A DNA stretch of 64,000 nucleotides from Neobacillus terrae (GCF_011393025.1 NZ_JAAOEO010000002.1:248001-312000); one strand, 5' to 3'; positions 24,273 through 33,514 are shown, counted from the first letter of the stretch. Notes: generated by a model from the sequence alone, not told the origin. Numbers and translations: made by a program.

Positions 24273-25154
24273 ATGCCTGAAGGAAAAATTGTTAAAGCTC
24301 TAAGCGGTTTCTATTATGTTGCTAGTGAAGACAGATTAATTCAGTGCAGGGGAAGAGGCGTATTCCGAAAAAACAAAATCAATCCCCTTGTAGGAGATTA
24401 TGTGGTATTTCAGGCAGAGAATGATAAGGAAGGCTACATAATGGAGGTCAAAGAACGTAAGAATGAACTCCTAAGACCTCCAATTGCAAATGTCGATCAG
24501 GCTTTTCTTGTTTTTTCTGCAGTCGAGCCTGATTTTAGCACTACACTGCTCGACCGATTTTTAGTTCTTGTAGAGTACAATCATATTGTGCCGATTATCT
24601 GCATCAGCAAGATGGATTTGGCAAACGAGGAACAAAGAGCCGGAATTGAGCATTATGCTGAAGAATACAGGTCCGCAGGTTATGAAGTGATTCTTACTTC
24701 ATCAGAAACAGAGGCAGGCGTTGAGAAATTACTGCCGCATATTGAAAATAAAATCTCAGTATTTGCAGGGCAGTCTGGGGTCGGAAAGTCCTCTCTTTTA
24801 AATTCATTAAGGCCCGATTTGAAATTGAAAACAAGCGGGATTTCCTCTCATTTGGGACGAGGTAAGCACACTACACGCCATGTAGAATTAATTGAGGTAG
24901 CAAATGGCCATGTTGCAGATACTCCAGGATTTAGCTCACTTGAATTTTTGGAAATCGATCCGGAACAATTAACTGCCTGTTTCCCTGAGTTTCAAGAAGC
25001 AAGCGAAAATTGCAAGTTCAGGGGATGCCTTCATGTTAAGGAGCCAAAATGTGCCGTAAAGGCTGGAGTTGAAAACGGTGAAATACCGGGATACCGATAT
25101 GAACATTATTTGGATTTTTTACTGGAAATAAAAGATAGAAAGCCGAGGTATTAA
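24273..25154 (+). CDS. rsgA: Ribosome small-subunit-dependent GTPase RsgA (CpgA)
   Basis: 293 aa. Circularly permuted GTPase acting late in 30S assembly. OB fold at the N terminus (about 1-65). GTPase motifs occur in permuted order: G4 ISKMD (about 115), G1 [11 protein letters not shown] (about 167), G3 DTPGF (about 216). The C-terminal zinc site is [16 protein letters not shown] (about 250). Start chosen at the ATG at 24273, which has GGGAG 7 nt upstream and matches the Bacillus N terminus MPEGKI; the ATG at 24255 lacks a site. Confidence 0.96.
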   Translation: MPEGKIVKALSGFYYVASEDRLIQCRGRGVFRKNKINPLVGDYVVFQAENDKEGYIMEVKERKNELLRPPIANVDQAFLVFSAVEPDFSTTLLDRFLVLVEYNHIVPIICISKMDLANEEQRAGIEHYAEEYRSAGYEVILTSSETEAGVEKLLPHIENKISVFAGQSGVGKSSLLNSLRPDLKLKTSGISSHLGRGKHTTRHVELIEVANGHVADTPGFSSLEFLEIDPEQLTACFPEFQEASENCKFRGCLHVKEPKCAVKAGVENGEIPGYRYEHYLDFLLEIKDRKPRY

Positions 25155-25156
25155 CA

Positions 25157-25801
25157 ATGGTAAAAATTGCGCCATCCATTTTGTCTGCTGATTTCTCCAA
25201 ATTGGGAGAGGAAATTAAAGACGTAGAAAGGGGCGGGGCAGATTATATCCATGTTGATGTTATGGATGGACATTTTGTTCCCAACATTACAATAGGCCCT
25301 TTAATTGTTGAAGCAATCAGGCCCGTTACCCAGCTTCCGCTGGATGTTCATTTAATGATCGAAAATCCGGATGAGTATATTGAAGCGTTTGCGAAAGCAG
25401 GAGCTGATTATCTGACAGTGCATGTTGAAGCATGCCGTCATCTCCATCGTACTATTCATTATATAAAGTCCCTAGGTGTAAAAGCCGGAGTTGTTTTAAA
25501 TCCGTCTACTCCCGTAGACCTGATAAAGCATATTATCGAAGATATCGATATGGTTCTGCTGATGTCGGTTAATCCGGGATTTGGAGGCCAAAAATTTATC
25601 ACTGGAGTTCTATCAAAAATCCAGGAGGTAAAGAAAATGGCAGATGAACGTGGACTTGATTTGGAAATTGAGGTTGACGGAGGAGTTAATCCTGAAACTG
25701 CTAAACTTTGCATAGAGGCTGGAGCCAATGTCCTTGTGGCAGGATCTGCCGTTTTTAATCAGGAGGATAGAGGCACAGCTATTACTGCCCTTAGAGGATA
25801 A
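25157..25801 (+). CDS. rpe: Ribulose-phosphate 3-epimerase
   Basis: 214 aa. Interconverts ribulose 5-phosphate and xylulose 5-phosphate in the pentose phosphate pathway. TIM-barrel with metal-binding and catalytic residues in [14 protein letters not shown] (about 32-45), the DVHLMIENP segment, [12 protein letters not shown] (about 137) and [10 protein letters not shown] (about 172). Two nt separate it from rsgA. A strong terminator follows. Confidence 0.97.
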   Translation: MVKIAPSILSADFSKLGEEIKDVERGGADYIHVDVMDGHFVPNITIGPLIVEAIRPVTQLPLDVHLMIENPDEYIEAFAKAGADYLTVHVEACRHLHRTIHYIKSLGVKAGVVLNPSTPVDLIKHIIEDIDMVLLMSVNPGFGGQKFITGVLSKIQEVKKMADERGLDLEIEVDGGVNPETAKLCIEAGANVLVAGSAVFNQEDRGTAITALRG

Positions 25802-25808
25802 TAATAAA

Positions 25809-25850
25809 CACATATTAAAAAGCCAGCTGTCGCTGGCTTTTTAATATGTG
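25809..25850. terminator. Terminator after rpe
   Basis: Perfect 19-bp inverted repeat (25809-25827 with 25832-25850), 4-nt loop TGTC; the downstream arm contains GCTGGCTTTTTAA, giving the U-tract. One of the longest perfect stems in the window. Confidence 0.9.
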
Positions 25851-25881
25851 GGAGCAATTTTAACGGAAGGATGAATAAGGG

Positions 25882-26520
25882 ATGAACATTAATATATTAG
25901 CAGGAGGACCGGAAGATCTCCTTCCTAATCTTACAGTTGAAGAGGGAATATGGGTCGGAGTAGACAGGGGGGTGTTCACTCTTCTTAAAAAAGGGATTAT
26001 TCCTGATCATGCTTTCGGGGATTTTGATTCTGTATCAGACGCTGAACTGAAGGAAATTGAGCAAAAGGTACCCTCATTGAAAAAATTCAAGCCAGAAAAG
26101 GACGAAACAGATATGGAACTGGCCCTTAATTGGGCATTGGACCAAAACCCAGATTCTATAAAGATATTTGGATTTAGCGGAGGAAGGCTGGATCACTTAT
26201 TGGCTAATATTCAGCTGCTTGTAAAACCTCTTTTAAACAATCAGAGCCATAAGGTGTCTTTAATTGATAATAGGAATGAAATTTTTTTAAAGAGCCCAGG
26301 TAGCTATATAATCGAAAAACGCCCTGACAAAAAATATATATCCTTTATCCCTGTTACACTTCAGGCTGCCGGAATTACATTAGAAGGCTTCAAATACCCA
26401 CTAAACAATTGTCATATTTCACTCGGATCGACACTATGTATAAGTAATGAACTTATTGATGATTATGGTACTTTTTCATTTTCTGAAGGCATATTAATAG
26501 TGGTAAGAAGCCGGGATTAA
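25882..26520 (+). CDS. thiN: Thiamine pyrophosphokinase
   Basis: 212 aa. Makes thiamine diphosphate from thiamine and ATP. Motifs: GVDRGVFTLLKKG (about 25), FGDFDSVSDAEL (about 48) with metal-binding aspartates, EKDETDMELALNWAL (about 73) and GFSGGRLDHLLAN (about 98). Start at 25882 fits the family N terminus; a GGAAGGA site lies about 10 nt upstream. Between the rpe terminator and spoVM, so it may have its own promoter. Confidence 0.94.
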   Translation: MNINILAGGPEDLLPNLTVEEGIWVGVDRGVFTLLKKGIIPDHAFGDFDSVSDAELKEIEQKVPSLKKFKPEKDETDMELALNWALDQNPDSIKIFGFSGGRLDHLLANIQLLVKPLLNNQSHKVSLIDNRNEIFLKSPGSYIIEKRPDKKYISFIPVTLQAAGITLEGFKYPLNNCHISLGSTLCISNELIDDYGTFSFSEGILIVVRSRD

Positions 26521-26631
26521 AGATGCTTCTGCAAATTAAGTACTTATTTTGCTTCATTGAATAGGATGATAAGGGAACACAAAAGAAGGCTTACAGAAGA
26601 CAGACGTGTGAGATTGGTGAGGAGGGACAAT

Positions 26632-26715
26632 ATGAAGTTTTATACGATTAAACTGCCGAGGTTTTTAGGCGGACTTGTCCGCGCTATGATTGGTGTCTTT
26701 AAGAAAAATGAATAA
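26632..26715 (+). CDS. spoVM: Stage V sporulation protein M (27 aa amphipathic peptide)
   Basis: 27-codon gene. It encodes MKFYTIKLPRFLGGLVRAMI followed by GVFKKNE. In B. subtilis the 26-aa SpoVM is an amphipathic helix that recognises the positive curvature of the forespore membrane and recruits the coat ATPase SpoIVA. The Pro in KLPRF and the alternating hydrophobic/basic pattern are retained. GAGGAGGG ends 5 nt before the ATG, a near-perfect ribosome-binding site. A rho-independent terminator follows. One residue longer than the B. subtilis peptide. Location between thiN and rpmB is conserved. Confidence 0.96.
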   Translation: MKFYTIKLPRFLGGLVRAMIGVFKKNE

Positions 26716-26768
26716 AAACATGGAAATCTTTGGTTGCGTATTAACAAGACAACCTTTCTAAACCGCTT

Positions 26769-26802
26769 AAGCACCTTCTGCCGAGGGTGCTTTTATTTTT
26801 TT
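26769..26802 (+). terminator. Terminator after spoVM
   Basis: AAGCACCTTC (26769-26778) pairs with GAGGGTGCTT (26783-26792) with one G-U pair, loop TGCC, then TTTTATTTTTTT. Confidence 0.88.
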
Positions 26803-26896
26803 GCAGATATGGAAGAATAACAGAAAGTTATAGCTGATATTTAAGGTATGTCTAAATTTTTCTTTATACTCTTTTTAAAACGATTTTGTAAAGGAA

Positions 26897-27000
26897 GGGA
26901 ATCTGCGACACTCCTGCGGAAAAACGGGCTGGCAAGACCCCGCAGAGAGGTACGAGCGAGGAGGCTTGCCAGTTCGTCCGAGGAAAGGGAGCGGATTCCC
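26897..27000. repeat. Dispersed palindromic Bacillus-type repeat between spoVM and rpmB
   Basis: 104 nt bounded by GGGAATCTGC and GCGGATTCCC (inverted, 9 of 10). It contains CTCCTGCGG, the inner inverted pair CTGGCAAG/CTTGCCAG, and AAGACCCCGCAGAGAGG. The GACCCCGCAG...GAGGAGGCT core is shared with the elements at 37611-37868 and 52997-53242 and, in degraded form, 53300-53450. Non-coding, strongly foldable. Confidence 0.7.
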
Positions 27001-27037
27001 TAGATTTTTATAAACGAATAAGTTCCTCTATTAAAGT

Positions 27038-27071
27038 GAAAAAAGAAAAAGACACCCTAGGAAGGATGTCT
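27038..27071 (-). terminator. Terminator of rpmB
   Basis: Read on the - strand: AGACATCCT pairs with AGGGTGTCT (27063-27071 with 27050-27058 in + coordinates), loop 4 nt, followed by TTTTTCTTTTTT. Confidence 0.82.
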
Positions 27072-27083
27072 GTGTGCTCGTTA

Positions 27084-27272
27084 TTAAACGCGTTCTACTT
27101 TACCAGATCTTAACGCTCTTGCAGAAACCCAAACACGCTTTGGCTTTCCGTCAACAAGAATGCGTACTTTTTGTAAGTTAGCACCCCAAGTGCGCTTGTT
27201 AGCGTTCATAGCGTGAGAACGTGAATTACCAGTTGTAGTCTTCTTACCTGTGATTACACATTTACGTGGCAT
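27084..27272 (-). CDS. rpmB: 50S ribosomal protein L28
   Basis: 62 aa. Begins [20 protein letters not shown] and ends [12 protein letters not shown], typical for Bacillus L28. The start at 27272 is chosen over upstream in-frame codons because AAGGAGGG lies 8 nt before it. The paralogue type with a single Cys (KCVITGK) lacks the CxxC zinc motif. Transcribed divergently from yloU. It has its own promoter candidate and terminator, as is common for this isolated ribosomal gene. Confidence 0.96.
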   Translation of the reverse strand: MPRKCVITGKKTTTGNSRSHAMNANKRTWGANLQKVRILVDGKPKRVWVSARALRSGKVERV

Positions 27273-27385
27273 ATCTATTTCCCTCCTTAATTGCAAAAAG
27301 CTATCATGCACAATAAAAATATCAGATGTTTCCATCCGTTTCATGAAAAAAGCTGGCGGACCAGATTTTTCGTCGTAAAGATACT

Positions 27386-27414
27386 TTAATAATTTATCAT
27401 ACAACTTGTGTGAA
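27386..27414 (-). promoter_or_regulatory. Candidate sigma-A promoter for rpmB
   Basis: On the - strand TTCACA (27414-27409) and TATTAA (27391-27386) are 17 nt apart. This leaves a leader of about 110 nt before rpmB. The 27273-27571 gap holds no other recognisable gene. Confidence 0.5.
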
Positions 27415-27571
27415 TGCAATAGTTGTGAAGCAAGCTTTCAAGAAAAAAACCTTGACATTCATTTTCTTTTCAGGCTCTATAGTAAGCAGGGCAAGTCTGG
27501 CTTTCAAAATCCTGTGGACTATAGTAAAATTAGCTTAGCCAAGGAGCAATTTTCCAAAGGGGGAACAATCA

Positions 27572-27934
27572 ATGTCCATCGAATTAAAAACGAAATACGG
27601 ACAAATAGATATTTCGAATGAAGTTATTGCAACAATTGCGGGCGGAGCAGCAATAGATTGTTATGGAATTATCGGTATGGCCTCCAAAAACCAAATTAAA
27701 GATGGCCTTACAGATATACTGCGCAGGGAAAACTTTACCCGCGGCGTAATTGTCCGTCAGGAAGACCAGGAAGTACATATTGATATGTATATTATTGTAA
27801 GCTATGGAACTAAAATTTCCGAGGTTGCCCACAACGTACAATCAAAGGTTAAATATACACTTGATAAAACTGTTGGACTGGCCGTTGACTCGGTAAATAT
27901 TTACGTGCAGGGAGTTCGTGTAACGAACCCGTAG
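27572..27934 (+). CDS. yloU: Asp23/Gls24 family envelope stress response protein YloU
   Basis: 120 aa. Small DUF322 protein; family members are associated with the cell envelope and alkaline or envelope stress. MSIELKTKYGQIDISNEVIA and GVRVT at the C terminus match B. subtilis YloU. AAAGGGGG precedes the ATG. It is followed 38 nt later by yloV, always its neighbour in Bacillaceae. A TTGACA at 27452 lies upstream, but the best -10 candidates are 18-20 nt away, so I do not assign a promoter. Confidence 0.92.
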   Translation: MSIELKTKYGQIDISNEVIATIAGGAAIDCYGIIGMASKNQIKDGLTDILRRENFTRGVIVRQEDQEVHIDMYIIVSYGTKISEVAHNVQSKVKYTLDKTVGLAVDSVNIYVQGVRVTNP

Positions 27935-27972
27935 GTCGTTTTCCAGCGAGCTTTAGTGAGGAGGAAAGTTTT

Positions 27973-29658
27973 GTGTCAATTACAGCATTAGACGGAAAAC
28001 GTTTTGCAGAAATGGTGATTCAAGGTGCTAACCACCTATCTGCAAATGCAAAAATGGTAGATGCATTAAACGTTTTTCCAGTTCCCGATGGTGATACCGG
28101 AACGAATATGAATTTATCCATGACTTCCGGTGCAAAGGAAGTAAAAAACAATGTACAAGAACATATAGGCAAGGTCGGAACGGCTCTTTCAAAAGGCTTG
28201 CTTATGGGGGCTCGCGGAAATTCGGGTGTTATCCTTTCCCAATTGTTCCGCGGCTTTTCAAAGGCAATTGAAAACAAGTCTGTTATTTCTGGCAAGGAAT
28301 TTGCTGCGGCATTAAACTCAGGAGTTGAAACGGCTTATAAAGCTGTTATGAAGCCTGTGGAAGGAACTATTTTGACAGTGGCTAAGGATTCTGCAAAAAA
28401 AGGAGTACAATCCTCTCAAAATACAGATGACATCATTGTAATCATGGAAGATGTTCTGAAAGAAGCGAAGGCCTCATTGAAACGAACTCCTGATTTGCTT
28501 CCTGTTTTAAAGGAAGTTGGAGTGGTAGATAGTGGCGGCCAGGGCCTTGTATTTGTATATGAAGGTTTTCTTGCTGAATTAAAAGGAGAAAAGCTGCCAG
28601 ATTCTCCAGCAGCCATTCCTTCTATGAATGATCTTGTCAGTGCAGAACATCATAAGAGCGTACAAAGCCATATCAACACTGAAGATATTGAATTTGGCTA
28701 TTGCACAGAAATGATGATTAAATTTGAAGCCGATAAACTTGCCAACAATCCTTTCAAAGAGGAAAAATTCCGCCAGGATCTCAGCCAGTACGGCGACTCG
28801 CTTCTTGTGATTGCGGATGAAGAATTGGTTAAGGTTCATATTCACTCCGAACAGCCGGGTACAGTTCTAAGCTATGGCCAGCTTTATGGAAGCCTTATCA
28901 ATATTAAAGTGGATAATATGCGCCAGCAGCATACCAATATTGTGGGTGAAACTCATACACCGCTGGTTTCAGAAACACCTAAACAACAGAAAAAAGAAAA
29001 GCTTGAATTCGGGATTGTTACTGTTTCAATGGGAGCAGGAATCGCAGATCTATTTAGGAGCATTGGAGCACACGCCGTGATTGAAGGCGGTCAAACCATG
29101 AACCCAAGCACAGAGGATATTGTAAAGGCAATTAAAGAGGTTAATGCCAAGAAAGTATTCATACTCCCGAATAATAAAAATATTATCATGGCTGCCGAGC
29201 AGGCTGCAGAAGTATCTGAAGAGGAAGTATCTGTTATTCCATCCAAGACTGTTCCGCAGGGGCTTTCTGCCTTGCTTGCATTTAATCCTGGAACAGATAT
29301 GAAAACCAATGAATCTTCAATGAATGAAGCTCTTCAGCATGTGAAAACAGGACAAATTACATTTGCAGTCCGTGATACAAGCATTGATGGTCTTGAAATA
29401 CAAAAAGATGATTTTATGGGAATCGCGGAAAGTAAAATTATCGTAAAGGACAGGGATAAATTAAAAGCAGCAGAAGCTTTGCTCTCAGAACTTATTGATA
29501 ATGATTCCGAGATATTAACCATCCTTTATGGTGAAGATGTAACAGAAGATGAAGTAAGTGCGCTTCAACAATTTGTTGAGGAAAACTTTGAGGATGTTGA
29601 GGTTGAAATCCACAATGGCCAGCAGCCGCTTTATTCCTTTATCTTTGCTGTTGAATAA
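27973..29658 (+). CDS. yloV: DAK2-domain fatty acid kinase subunit (FakA/YloV)
   Basis: 561 aa. FakA homologues phosphorylate exogenous fatty acids bound to a DegV-family FakB protein. The N-terminal DhaL/DAK2 domain contains NVFPVPDGDTGTNMNLSM (about 31-48), with Mg-ADP-binding aspartates, and GARGNSGVILSQ (about 78). A middle domain and C-terminal region (GIVTVSMGAGIADLF, EGGQTMNPSTEDIV) follow. The start is GTG at 27973, 5 nt after GAGGAGGAAAG. No FakB gene is in the window. Functional link to the nearby fap/fab phospholipid genes is plausible. Confidence 0.92.
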   Translation: MSITALDGKRFAEMVIQGANHLSANAKMVDALNVFPVPDGDTGTNMNLSMTSGAKEVKNNVQEHIGKVGTALSKGLLMGARGNSGVILSQLFRGFSKAIENKSVISGKEFAAALNSGVETAYKAVMKPVEGTILTVAKDSAKKGVQSSQNTDDIIVIMEDVLKEAKASLKRTPDLLPVLKEVGVVDSGGQGLVFVYEGFLAELKGEKLPDSPAAIPSMNDLVSAEHHKSVQSHINTEDIEFGYCTEMMIKFEADKLANNPFKEEKFRQDLSQYGDSLLVIADEELVKVHIHSEQPGTVLSYGQLYGSLINIKVDNMRQQHTNIVGETHTPLVSETPKQQKKEKLEFGIVTVSMGAGIADLFRSIGAHAVIEGGQTMNPSTEDIVKAIKEVNAKKVFILPNNKNIIMAAEQAAEVSEEEVSVIPSKTVPQGLSALLAFNPGTDMKTNESSMNEALQHVKTGQITFAVRDTSIDGLEIQKDDFMGIAESKIIVKDRDKLKAAEALLSELIDNDSEILTILYGEDVTEDEVSALQQFVEENFEDVEVEIHNGQQPLYSFIFAVE

Positions 29659-29706
29659 ATAATTGAACCCAATTTTTATTACTAGACCTATACCTAAATG
29701 AAAGAT

Positions 29707-29737
29707 AAAATAGAAGGGATGTACCCTTCTATTTTTT
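29707..29737 (+). terminator. Terminator after yloV
   Basis: AAAATAGAAGGG (29707-29718) and its perfect complement (29724-29735), loop ATGTA, then T-rich. Confidence 0.85.
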
Positions 29738-29787
29738 ATGCTTAAAACTAAAGGACCTTGTTAAGGTTTTATATATAACTTAATTTA

Positions 29788-29801
29788 TAAAACCGCTTTC
29801 A
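29788..29801 (+). promoter_or_regulatory. Candidate catabolite-responsive element (cre) upstream of sdaAB
   Basis: TAAAACCGCTTTCA matches the CcpA consensus TGWAANCGNTNWCA at every fixed position except the second. It ends 37 nt before the sdaAB start codon. No clear sigma-A promoter could be fixed nearby. Confidence 0.5.
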
Positions 29802-29838
29802 TTTCGAAGCAAGTTTTTTAAAAAAGGGGAAATGTACG

Positions 29839-30501
29839 ATGAAATATAAAAGCGTATTTGATATAATTGGCCCGGTTATGATAGGTCCATCAAGTTCTCA
29901 TACTGCAGGCGCAGCGCGAATTGGGAGACTTGCCCGAACATTATATGGACGGGAGCCGAAATGGGCTAATATTTCACTTTATGGTTCGTTTGCTAAAACT
30001 TATAAAGGCCATGGTACGGACGTAGCAATCGTAGGTGGAATACTTGACTTTGACACTTATGATGAAAGGATCATTCAGGCGATTGATATTGCAAACGAGC
30101 ATGGTATGAAAATAAGGTTTATCGAGGAAGACGCCCTCACAGACCATCCCAATACAGCAAGAATTCAAATTGGCGATGATAAAGGTGAGCTTGAGCTTGT
30201 CGGAATTTCGATTGGCGGAGGAAAAGTAGAGATTACTGAATTAAATGGTTTTGAGTTAAAATTATCAGGGCATCACCCGGCTATTCTGGTTGTCCATAAT
30301 GACCGTTTTGGTGCTATCGCATCTGTTTCTAATATTCTTGCTAAATATGAAATTAATATCGGGCATATGGATGTTTCCCGTAAGGAAATAGGAAAAATGG
30401 CATTAATGACTATTGAAGTAGATCATAATATTGGAGATCATATCCTACATGAAATAGAACAGCTGCCAATAGTTTTGAAAGTCACTAAAATCGTAGATTA
30501 A
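29839..30501 (+). CDS. sdaAB: L-serine dehydratase, iron-sulfur-dependent, beta subunit
   Basis: 220 aa. With SdaAA converts L-serine to pyruvate and ammonia. The N-terminal domain contains GPVMIGPSSSHTAGAARIGR (about 11-30), the family's substrate-binding segment. The last ~75 residues form an ACT domain (PAILVVHNDRFGAIASVSNI). AAAAGGGG precedes the ATG. Followed after 49 nt by sdaAA. A cre-like site upstream suggests glucose repression. Confidence 0.95.
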   Translation: MKYKSVFDIIGPVMIGPSSSHTAGAARIGRLARTLYGREPKWANISLYGSFAKTYKGHGTDVAIVGGILDFDTYDERIIQAIDIANEHGMKIRFIEEDALTDHPNTARIQIGDDKGELELVGISIGGGKVEITELNGFELKLSGHHPAILVVHNDRFGAIASVSNILAKYEINIGHMDVSRKEIGKMALMTIEVDHNIGDHILHEIEQLPIVLKVTKIVD

Positions 30502-30550
30502 ACATAGATGTATCCTTAGGGATATTGTATTTTTAAAAGGGGGCGGACAA

Positions 30551-31447
30551 ATGTTTCGCAATGTTGCCGAACTAGTAGAACTGGCAATCAGCCAGAATAA
30601 AAAAATATCCGAGCTTATGATTGAGCAGGAAATGAATGTAACAGGACGCACTAAAGAAGAAATCTTCTCACAGATGGACCATAATCTTAAAATTATGGAA
30701 GAAGCAGTAGAACGGGGGCTTAAAGGGGTAAAATCCCATTCAGGTCTGACGGGCGGTGACGCGGTTCTTCTTCAGCAATATATAGAAAAAGGTAATTTTT
30801 TATCAGGTGAAACCATTCTTGACGCCGTCAGCAAAGCGGTCGCGACCAATGAAGTGAATGCAGCGATGGGTACCATTTGTGCTACGCCAACTGCTGGTTC
30901 TGCAGGAGTAGTGCCAGGAACATTATTTGCTGTTCAAAAGAAATTAAACCCAACACGTGAACAAATGGTTTCATTCTTATTTACGGCAGGGGCTTTCGGC
31001 TTTGTTGTTGCCAATAATGCTTCTATTTCAGGCGCGGCAGGAGGCTGCCAGGCTGAAGTAGGGTCCGCTTCTGGTATGGCTGCTGCTGCTATTGTTGAGA
31101 TGGCAGGCGGAACACCTGAACAATGTGCGGATGCTATGGCGATAACGTTAAAAAATATGCTTGGACTTGTTTGTGATCCAGTAGCTGGCCTTGTAGAGGT
31201 TCCATGTGTGAAGCGAAACGCAATGGGTGCCGCTAATGCAATGGTCGCTGCAGATATGGCGCTTGCAGGTATCACAAGCCGTATTCCTTGTGATGAGGTT
31301 ATTGATGCTATGTTTAAAATAGGACAGTCCATGCCGACCGCACTTAAAGAAACAGCACAGGGAGGGTTGGCGGCTACTCCGACAGGCCGTGAATTGGAGG
31401 CCAAGATTTTCGGAATACCGCTCAATAGACGTGAATCCAAATCTTAA
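30551..31447 (+). CDS. sdaAA: L-serine dehydratase, iron-sulfur-dependent, alpha subunit
   Basis: 298 aa. Catalytic subunit with an oxygen-sensitive [4Fe-4S] cluster. Candidate ligand cysteines are in MGTICATPTAGSAG (about 117), MLGLVCDPVAG and VEVPCVKRNA (about 212-222). GGGGGCGG lies before the ATG. The last 17 nt overlap the chosen recG start. Length and order match the two-gene type of Firmicutes. Confidence 0.95.
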   Translation: MFRNVAELVELAISQNKKISELMIEQEMNVTGRTKEEIFSQMDHNLKIMEEAVERGLKGVKSHSGLTGGDAVLLQQYIEKGNFLSGETILDAVSKAVATNEVNAAMGTICATPTAGSAGVVPGTLFAVQKKLNPTREQMVSFLFTAGAFGFVVANNASISGAAGGCQAEVGSASGMAAAAIVEMAGGTPEQCADAMAITLKNMLGLVCDPVAGLVEVPCVKRNAMGAANAMVAADMALAGITSRIPCDEVIDAMFKIGQSMPTALKETAQGGLAATPTGRELEAKIFGIPLNRRESKS

Positions 31448-33479
31448 TCAGCCGGTAACGGTTATCAAGGGAATTGGGGAGGAAACAGCTGAATCACTTG
31501 CGGAAATGAACATTTTAACAGTATATGACCTATTGGAGCATTTTCCATATAGGTACGAAGATTACCGCCTGCGTGATTTGGCAGAAGTAAAGCATGATGA
31601 AAAGGTGACGGTTGAAGGGAAGGTTCACAGTGAGCCTTCTCTCGTCTATTATGGAAGAAAAAAATCAAGGCTGACTCTCCGCCTTCTTGTTGACCGATAC
31701 TTAATTCAGGTTGTGTTTTTTAACCAACCATACTTAAAAAATAAAATTTCGATTAATGACAGCATAACTGTAACTGGGAAGTGGGATCAGCATCGGCAGC
31801 TTATTACAGCGAATGAGATGCATATTGGAAGCTATACAAACAGTAGTGATTTTGAACCTGTTTATGCGTTAAAAGGGAAATTAACGATGAAGGGAATGCG
31901 TAAATATATTAAGTTAGCATTCCAGCAATTTGGTACTTTGGCGGAAGAAACTCTGCCAGTATCCATTTTAAAAAAATACAAGCTGCTAACCCGGAGAGAC
32001 GCCCTTCGTGCTATCCATCTCCCGGATAATAGTGAAGATTTAAAACAGGCAAGGCGCAGGTTTGTATACGAAGAATTTTTATCATTTCAGTTGAAAATGC
32101 AGGCATTGAGAAAGTTTGAAAGAGAACATTCTCCCGGTATTGAAATGAATTATGATTTTGAAAGGCTAAAAGAGTTTATTGACAGCCTTCCTTTTCCTCT
32201 TACAGATGCACAAAAAAGAGTAGTAAATGAAATACTAACAGATATGAAATCCCCCTTTAGGATGAACAGGCTGCTTCAAGGAGATGTTGGTTCCGGAAAA
32301 ACGGTCGTAGCAGCTATCTGCCTATTTGCCGGTGTAACTGCTGGTTACCAAGGCGCACTGATGGTTCCAACTGAGATTCTAGCTGAACAGCATGCATCGT
32401 CCCTTAAGGCTATGCTTAGTCCCTTTGGATTACGGTGTGAGCTCCTCACGTCTTCAGTAAAAGGCAAGGCGCGAAGAGAATTGCTGCAGGAATTGTCGGA
32501 AGGAAATATTCATATTTTGATAGGAACTCATGCTTTAATTCAAGATGAGGTTACCTTCAAAAAGCTTGGTTTTGTTATAACAGATGAACAGCATCGCTTC
32601 GGTGTTGAGCAAAGGAGAGTCCTCCGTGAAAAAGGAGAAAATCCAGACGTTCTATTTATGACAGCAACCCCTATCCCAAGGACTTTGGCCATTACCGTTT
32701 TTGGAGAAATGGATGTTTCCATCATTGATGAAATGCCAGCTGGAAGAAAAGGCATTGAGACTTACTGGGCAAAGCAGGAAATGTTGGACCGAGTGCTTGC
32801 TTTTGTTGAAAAAGAACTTCGTAAAGGGCATCAGGCTTATGTCATTTGCCCGCTCATTGAGGAGTCTGAAAAACTGGATGTCCAGAATGCAATTGATGTA
32901 CACGCCACACTTACACATTATTTTCAAAATCGTTACAAGATCGGTTTAATGCATGGCCGATTGAGTTCGGACGAAAAGGACACAGTTATGAAGGCCTTCA
33001 GCGCCAATGAAGTCCAGGTGCTGGTATCGACAACAGTTGTAGAAGTAGGGGTAAACGTACCGAATGCGACAATGATGGTTATTTATGATGCAGAAAGATT
33101 CGGCCTTTCCCAGCTTCACCAGCTTCGCGGGCGTGTAGGACGGGGCAGCGATCAATCTTATTGCATACTTCTCGCTGATCCAAAAACAGAAGTCGGAAAA
33201 GAACGAATGAAAATCATGACAGAGACTAATGATGGATTTGTTCTTAGCGAAAAGGACCTGGAGCTAAGAGGGCCTGGTGACTTTTTTGGCAAAAAGCAAA
33301 GCGGAATCCCAGAGTTTAAAGTGGCCGACATGGTCCATGACTATAGGGCGCTGGAAACTGCCAGGGAAGATGCGGCCAAGCTCATTCAGTCTAGGATGTT
33401 TTGGGAAGCGCCCGAGTTTGAACAGCTTCGAAGGGAACTGAAACAAACGGGTGTACTAGATGGAGAAAAGCTTGATTAA
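31431..33479 (+). CDS. recG: ATP-dependent DNA helicase RecG
   Basis: 682 aa. Fork-reversal helicase used in recombination and replication restart. Wedge/OB domain N-terminal (about 60-160). Helicase Walker A LQGDVGSGKTVVAAI (about 282), DEQHR box (about 384), motif VSTTVVEVGVNVPNAT and QLRGRVGRG near 540-570, then the RecG-specific C-terminal LRGPGDFFGKKQSG. No ATG is available at a sensible position. GTG at 31431, inside the 3' end of sdaAA, gives 682 residues, equal to the B. subtilis protein; the ribosome-binding site is weak. The alternative GTG at 31389 would add 14 residues. Confidence 0.92.
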   Translation: MNPNLNQPVTVIKGIGEETAESLAEMNILTVYDLLEHFPYRYEDYRLRDLAEVKHDEKVTVEGKVHSEPSLVYYGRKKSRLTLRLLVDRYLIQVVFFNQPYLKNKISINDSITVTGKWDQHRQLITANEMHIGSYTNSSDFEPVYALKGKLTMKGMRKYIKLAFQQFGTLAEETLPVSILKKYKLLTRRDALRAIHLPDNSEDLKQARRRFVYEEFLSFQLKMQALRKFEREHSPGIEMNYDFERLKEFIDSLPFPLTDAQKRVVNEILTDMKSPFRMNRLLQGDVGSGKTVVAAICLFAGVTAGYQGALMVPTEILAEQHASSLKAMLSPFGLRCELLTSSVKGKARRELLQELSEGNIHILIGTHALIQDEVTFKKLGFVITDEQHRFGVEQRRVLREKGENPDVLFMTATPIPRTLAITVFGEMDVSIIDEMPAGRKGIETYWAKQEMLDRVLAFVEKELRKGHQAYVICPLIEESEKLDVQNAIDVHATLTHYFQNRYKIGLMHGRLSSDEKDTVMKAFSANEVQVLVSTTVVEVGVNVPNATMMVIYDAERFGLSQLHQLRGRVGRGSDQSYCILLADPKTEVGKERMKIMTETNDGFVLSEKDLELRGPGDFFGKKQSGIPEFKVADMVHDYRALETAREDAAKLIQSRMFWEAPEFEQLRRELKQTGVLDGEKLD

Positions 33480-33514
33480 ATAAAGGTTGTCCAATTTGCT
33501 GGACAACCTTTATT
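33479..33514 (+). terminator. Terminator after recG
   Basis: Perfect 15-bp inverted repeat (33479-33493 with 33500-33514), loop ATTTGC, overlapping the recG stop codon; the 3' arm ends CCTTTATT followed by CTTTAT. Confidence 0.85.

Noticed and set aside
27452..27486. TTGACA with TATAGT as the yloU promoter
   Set aside because: The spacer would be 20 nt; the 17-18 nt alternatives match the -10 consensus poorly, so it is left unassigned.
30934..31440. 168-codon - strand frame opposite sdaAA
   Set aside because: Antisense shadow with A/S/P-rich composition typical of reversed alanine/glycine-rich coding DNA.
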